A stretch of DNA of 64,000 nt from Acanthosepion esculentum (taxonomy: Eukaryota; Mollusca; Cephalopoda; Sepiida; Sepiidae): NCBI GenBank assembly GCA_964036315.1, contig OZ038485.1, positions 74,487,048 through 74,551,047 of the forward strand, given 5' to 3'. The notes under the pieces are model-generated. The model searched no databases, had not been told where the DNA came from, and worked only from the letters and a program-made list of their open reading frames with translations. A program made the position numbers and the translations under genes. Positions 58,761 through 64,000 of this stretch are shown piece after piece; position 1 is the stretch's first letter; each line of letters begins with the position of its first letter.

Positions 58761-59699
58761 AAAAAAATTAAAGATGTTTTTTTGAGAAATTAAATGTCAA
58801 AGGATAAGGTCATGGTCAAATTATTTTATTTGACCACTAAACAAAAGAATAAATAGATCACATTTTAGCTATCCAAATACTTTAAAATTGTATATAATTT
58901 AGCTTTGTAAGTGTAAAACCAACTGAGATATTGATATTTAAACTTTGTGACTATTTGGTCAAAAGGTCATATCTCTGGAACTCTTTGACCTAGAGATGTA
59001 AAATAGGCACCATTCAATTTGTATCATGAAACCCTATAAGTGTATCAAATTTGAAAAAAATCCATGTCTGTGATAGTCAGACCCTTGTTTATTTGACATG
59101 GAATGACTCCTAGTAGTGCTGGTAAAACATGCACAATGTTTTTATATGTATAGCAATAAATATTTTCTATGAATAAATATTTTACTTTACATGACTTTTC
59201 AAAAATTCATTCAAACAAGTTTTATTAAAATTGACTGAAAAAATCTGATTTTCTATTATATTTTTCCAGTTTGTATATCAATTGTTGCACATCTAGATCA
59301 CATTTGTGTAGAAATTGTCATATTTGTATAAAAATATTATGAAACTGGTAAAAATATATAAACAAAATTAAACAGACCAACCTTGTTAGACAATTTTAAT
59401 AAAGATTGTTTGAAAATGTGTGTATGCTTTATTGATCACTGATTTTTTTTTTTTTTAGAAAGAAAATTTTGAATCTATTCTAGAAGAAATAAAATTCATA
59501 TAATTATGGTTCTCCTACTGCATCACTAAATTAGAAATTTTATGCAGATTATTCTTTATGCTTACATTTGACGTCAATTTAACATTTCATTTGATGACTA
59601 TTTTCATGTTAGTAAAAATTGAATCTTGCATATATTAATATTTCATCTTTGCAATTTCAAGTATTATTTGATAATTTCTTAATTTTTTTACTTTTACAG
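58761..59699 (+). other. NSF: end of NSF intron 1
   Basis: AT-rich; ends with a strong pyrimidine tract and cag at 59697-59699. No other feature. Confidence 0.6.
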
Positions 59700-59791
59700 T
59701 TTTATATGACTGACAAGCTACCAAGCAATGAATTATCATTCACTAATTGTGTCATCTTCAGTGACAATGACAAAATCACTGAAAGATCAAG
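59700..59791 (+). CDS. NSF: NSF exon 2, start of N domain
   Basis: N-ethylmaleimide-sensitive factor is the cytosolic hexameric ATPase that takes apart cis-SNARE complexes with alpha-SNAP after membrane fusion. This exon reads FYMTDKLPSNELSFTNCVIF, matching the conserved P-x-(D/N)-E-L-(S)-x-TN segment that opens the N domain. Exon limits are cag/ttt at 59700 and ag/gtaggg at 59792; the exon ends after two bases of a codon, in phase with exon 3. The protein differs noticeably from vertebrate and fly NSF, so a divergent paralogue is possible. Confidence 0.9.
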
Positions 59792-60641
59792 GTAGGGATC
59801 AGTTTTATTTTTAATTTATTACAAACTTGCTTATTTCACTTTTGATTGCAGCTCTTTTGTTACACTGCAATAATAATAATTAATAAATTGAAGCAAAATT
59901 TTCCAGTAAGACTAAAACTTACAGTAATGATGCATATGTCAGGAATTGTTTTAAAAAAAGAAAATTTTGAGCTCAAGGATAAGGAATGCTCTTAAAGGTG
60001 TAAAAATTTGGAAACTGATGAATGTGATAAGCTTTTAAAAGAATGTTACACAGAAGTTGCAGAAAAATGCAGTTAGATTAACTTATTTACAAGCCTTAGA
60101 AAAATTCAGAAACTAAGAAAATGGTTTCTATATAAACTTAAAGAGTCAATGTTTAAACACCTACTATTCTCTTGATTGATAAAAGAAAAGTAAATTTTAA
60201 ACAATTAGTGGCAAGGGAAAATGACTTTATAATAAAAATCCAATAAGAAGAAAATCATGGCTAGATACAGGACAACCTTTTAACATCATAAAAATAACCC
60301 TCTCCTGCACTAGTAATTGGTGGAATTCAAATGAAATTCTTTTTCTTTTTTTGTTGGAATCTGAATAATCTGTTTCTGCACAATAATCAATTTTCTTGTT
60401 TGAATGATACATTGGAATAGGAAAAAAACCTTTTCAAGCAAGAAAGTCAATTGGTGGTTTGGCAGCATGAGAACATTATATAAAAATTGATTCGAAAATG
60501 CTAGAAATATTTGTGCCAAGCTAATATATACCTTTTCTTATATTTTCTGACACATCTGCTTTAATTTTGTAAAAGCAGGTAATGCTTTTTATAGATTTTG
60601 AAATGACAAATGTCTATATTTGTTAATTTTATTCCCTTTAG
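59792..60641 (+). other. NSF: NSF intron 2
   Basis: 850 bp, GT-AG, AT-rich. Nothing else seen. Confidence 0.85.
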
Positions 60642-60741
60642 GCATGTCCTTGTTCGAAACCCTGTTGGGTTACAGTATGCTTTTACTGTTAAAGTCTGTA
60701 AAGAAATTTCCAAAGGAAAAGTGGGTTTCAATGCACTCCAT
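60642..60741 (+). CDS. NSF: NSF exon 3
   Basis: Codes for Arg (split codon) then HVLVRNPVGLQYAFTVKVCK and EISKGKVGFNALH. It is the beta-rich first subdomain (double-psi barrel type) of the N domain, which contacts alpha-SNAP; the G-x-V/I-G/A-F segment before the RKW motif is conserved. Boundaries are ttccctttag/g and cat/gtaagt. Confidence 0.9.
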
Positions 60742-61175
60742 GTAAGTCTTTATTCATAGTATTTTTGATGTAATATTGAACTGAATTATCTTTGATTTTT
60801 GTTACTCAGTTATGAAGATTTGTTAAAGAGAAATTTCTTACCAACTTATTTCTTTTTATAGCTTTAACATTCTTATTTTTATATTTACTTTTTACTTGCA
60901 GTAGAATTAATATTTTTAATCAGTAATATGTATTTATGTAAAATTAATATTTTTCTTATCTTGTATTTGGAATCCTCCTTTTTTTTTCATTTCTTTCTTT
61001 TTTCTTTTATCAACATTCACAATTAAGCATATATAAATTATAAATTTCAATTTACAGTATGGCTGTTCACTCAAAATAATTGGTAACTTTTGGTCTTGTG
61101 TAGTATTTATGTACAATAAATACAATTGTATATTTTTATGTTTTTTAATAATAAAATCTTTTCTTTCTTTCACAG
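60742..61175 (+). other. NSF: NSF intron 3
   Basis: 434 bp, GT-AG, ending with a long pyrimidine tract (ttttctttctttcacag). Confidence 0.85.
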
Positions 61176-61291
61176 AGGAAATGGGCACAATTACCTCTTA
61201 ATACTAAAGTAGAGGTTGCAGTGCCTGGACCAGGTCATTTTGATACAATTGAAACTATTATGCTAGAGATTGATTTTTTTAACAAAAAAAA
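61176..61291 (+). CDS. NSF: NSF exon 4
   Basis: Opens with RKWAQLPLNTKVEVAV, equal in pattern to the Q/H-RKWA-L-x2-x-x-E-V stretch of NSF, and ends with MLEIDFFNKKK, the end of the first N subdomain. The last codon is split (AA/A) across a donor gtaagt at 61292. Confidence 0.93.
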
Positions 61292-63211
61292 GTAAGTAAA
61301 AAGTGTGATTATATGTATTAATTTTCTGTCACCTGCTGATAATCACAATTTAAAATTATTAAAGCTTCCTTACAATAAGTACAATTTAGATATTCAGCAA
61401 GCTTCATAGAAGCTGTAATTCATTTACATTTTTAAAATCTACTTGTGAAATGTAACAAAATTTGGTGTTAACGAAATTTTGGGGGGCTATGCATCGTTAT
61501 ATATTTAAGCTAAAACATTAATTTGAATGCTTTAGAGAATCCACGTTAATGTCACATTTAAAATGTAATCAAGCAAATCCTCTTGCCACCTACAATTACC
61601 ATCATAAAAATGATGGAGTTAATAAATTGACTAAAGAAATGTAAATATGCAATGCTTAGAAGCTGAAAATAACAAATGTATGATAGGGTTCATCAAAGAC
61701 TAACCCAAAGTGGCCTATTTTCCATATAACGTATGAAGAAATAATTTCCCATGTAATCTACTTCCTTTATCCTGCTACTAATATGATAAAGATTGGGCAA
61801 ATGGCAGCTCACCTGATGATGTGGGCCCTCAAAATATTTCTTTTTTTTAATGTCCATTTAAAAGCTTTTGGTATTTCAAAATTCAAATTGGGTTCTGCAC
61901 AAGCACAGTCACCAGTATCACTATATCCATCACTATACCAATGTCAATGCAAAGTGAAAACTGATGTAGGGATCTAGTTACTTGTGTATATTCCAACTAG
62001 AGGTAAACACATGTCATTTCTACACTTCAGCTACACTTTATAAATGTCTCACAAGATTTTACAAGAATTTCTTATGGTTATAAAAGATTTTTCTCAGCTT
62101 CACAAATTTCATTAATAATAATGTATTAAATATGGAACTAATTTTTCATATATTCACAAAATGTATGTAATAAGCAAATACATATACAAATAAGATGTGT
62201 ATGTATGATTGTTATTTATATTGCCATTGTTATTGTACTGAATCCCACTTTACACAGGGTCGACAATAATATGACCTTCCATGAAAAAGTTTACTCTCCC
62301 CTGGACTGAATAATATGCTTCTAGAAGAAATAATAATGTTTAAAACAAAATACCAAATGGAAATTGATATTTTTTAAAAATCCACTTTGCAATATGTAAT
62401 TGTATGCCATATTTACATGTTGTATTGTCTATAGTTTGAGAAATCATTAACATTCCAAGATTTGGATATTCTTTGTGTTGCTGATATTGCTACCATAATA
62501 TTTCAGCTGATCTATTCTACAGTCTTCTTCAGGAATATAATCCATAAATAAAAAAAAAGGAAATCTTTAAAAGAAAAAATTGCAAATATAGATCATAAAA
62601 TAGAAAGATAAAGATAAAGATAAAATAGAAAGATAAGCAAATTCACTTTCTTTTTTTGTAAAAAAAGAAAGCCTTTTCCCTTTTTTTTTTACAAATTTTA
62701 CACTTAAAATTGGCTGTAGAATGAATTCACTAAAAACTTGAAATAAATGTTGAAATGTTATCTGATTGAATAATTTCTTTGGATTTCAAAATTGAATAAA
62801 ATCATCTATAATGAAATTTATTTAGAAAAGTTTTTAATGCATGTAGTTAAGCATCTCTCCATTAATAAAAAAAATATGTGTAATGGTAATATGAATGGTT
62901 GCAGCAGGAGTTCCTAATTAAGTCATATCCAGCACAAATTGGCATCACACTCTTTAACATATGATATGTACTTAGCTTATTTGTACTTTCATTGTTCTTT
63001 CATCTCAGACAATCTTAATTCTGTCTGAATTTCTGGGATGAAGAGTTATCATTATTTATACACAATTTATTGTCTCCATCTTTGTTGTCACAACAGCTCA
63101 AATGTAATAACAATAAATATGGTGACAATTGTCTGTGTAAATAATGTAAATAATCTTAATTCTATTTGAATAGTTCTTTATTGAAAATATTTTTGCTCTG
63201 TTTCTTTTCAG
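61292..63211 (+). other. NSF: NSF intron 4
   Basis: 1920 bp, GT-AG with ctctgtttcttttcag at its end. AT-rich, with a T/A hairpin-like run near 62648-62673. No mobile element recognised. Confidence 0.8.
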
Positions 63212-63354
63212 AATATCAACAGAATCATTGAACACTGAGCATATTGCTAAGAATTTCAGTGATACTTTTCTGAACAATGTATTTTCAGTTGGGATGCCTA
63301 TGGCATTTGAATTCAATCAAACTGTACTAACTGCTACTGTCAAAGAAATCAAAG
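63212..63354 (+). CDS. NSF: NSF exon 5
   Basis: Codes for ISTESLNTEHIAKNFSDTFL, then NNVFSVGMPMAFEFNQ and TATVKEIK. It corresponds to the linker and second N subdomain, with the conserved F-S-V-G-x-x-x-x-F-x-F pattern. It ends with one base of the next codon before gtaaat. The rest of N and the D1/D2 ATPase domains (Walker A/B) must lie beyond 64000. Confidence 0.93.
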
Positions 63355-64000
63355 GTAAATCTAATTAAGATACCTTTCCTGAAACATTAGTAATTTGTTG
63401 GCCAAAAAGTTGTTTTTTCTTTTCTTTTCTTTTTCTTTTTTTAGACTAACTCCATTTTAAAAGATCACTTTTGTATTGTAACATTGGTCATACCAGCATT
63501 TTTTTAAATTTGGCAGTTTTTATTGAAGATAGAAAAAAGAATTAATAGAAAAGTAAAAATTCAATTCAAAGTTGACTAGTTGATAGCAATTAAAACAAAA
63601 TATTACTTGGAAATAATCAGTGCAAGAGAATGTCAATAAACTTAAAATAATAATAAGATTGGCTATAGTAGTTGCTTTGTTGTGTGATTTTCATATGATT
63701 TAAGCAAAAAAGAAAAACTAATGGACTGCATTTTGATGTACAACTTATTCCTTTCCATTTTTTTTTCTTAATAAATTGTGATAAGTGATGAAAAATGTAT
63801 ACTTTACAACATGGAATTCAAGAGATCATGGAAAATGTGAAATGAACCAGCAAGGTTTCACTAGTCTTTACCCAAACTTGGTAACACTGTATATATAGTA
63901 GGATTGGAAGATTGTTTTATAAGTTCTATCCAGAAAAACACAAAAATGCTGCTATTAATTAAACCAGCTGAAGCAATCAACAAAATGCATTCCTCTAAAA
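63355..64000 (+). other. NSF: start of NSF intron 5
   Basis: Begins with gtaaat. AT-rich with a pyrimidine run at about 63415-63445. No further exon is seen before the window ends. Confidence 0.7.

Larger units (their letters stand above)
31915..59699 (+). other. NSF: NSF intron 1 (predicted), 27.8 kb
   Basis: GT at 31915 and AG at 59698-59699 with a T-rich tract before it. Stretches 31915-35402, 40702-42177, 42850-44420, 45340-45860 and 56241-58290 are AT-rich with homopolymer runs (T near 32983-33001 and 42069-42095, G near 34686) and no supported gene. The rest is mobile DNA listed separately. Confidence 0.55.

Noticed and set aside
62640..62680. Foldback ctttctttttt/aaaaaaagaaag
   Set aside because: Arms are only 12 bp and of two-letter composition, so chance is a sufficient explanation.

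Overview
The window is nuclear DNA of an AT-rich animal genome, probably an invertebrate and perhaps an arthropod. The grounds are GT-AG introns, one recognisable cellular gene, tRNA-derived SINEs, and many Ty1/copia, Ty3/gypsy, Tx1-type LINE, mariner and Penelope-type remnants. I cannot name the species. No bacterial operon, rRNA gene or CRISPR array is present.

Layout. 1-1571: an LTR scrap abutted by a 5'-truncated Tx1-like LINE. 2401-7560: a plus-strand Ty1/copia relic (A1) split by an LTR-like insertion. About 7600-11890: a minus-strand LTR-retrotransposon relic (A2), itself split by a SINE-sized insert. About 11890-17955: a plus-strand Ty3/gypsy relic (B) with a primer-binding-site-like repeat array behind its LTR and a foreign solo LTR inside its polymerase. 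17953-22740: a Tx1-like LINE inserted into B. 22740-24587: LTR-type DNA with a pogo-like MITE and a second copy of the B LTR end. 25440-29180: a very degenerate AT-rich tandem array. 29290-30900: a foldback and a LINE whose two halves face each other.

The cellular gene is NSF (N-ethylmaleimide-sensitive factor, the SNARE-disassembly ATPase) on the plus strand. A probable first coding exon (three codons, 31906-31914) is followed by an intron of about 27.8 kb and four clear exons between 59700 and 63354, covering most of the N domain. The ATPase domains lie beyond the right edge. Intron 1 holds a gypsy element (C, 35403-40701), two SINEs, a Penelope-type fragment, a mariner fragment, an env-bearing provirus (46351-56125) with paired LTRs and an AGTTC target duplication, and a second mariner fragment. 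Both large LTR elements are antisense to NSF.

Every mobile-element coding region seen is broken by stops, frameshifts or deletions, so none looks autonomous. The most unusual signals are: three perfect or near-perfect inverted duplications of 23-27 bp arms with 4-nt loops, two of them inside transposon coding sequence; a 32-nt copy of a LINE's own ORF1 pasted into its reverse transcriptase; retroviral-type splice sites preserved in the provirus; and an old inverted repeat enclosing a small unidentified reading frame, with the provirus inserted at the edge of one arm.
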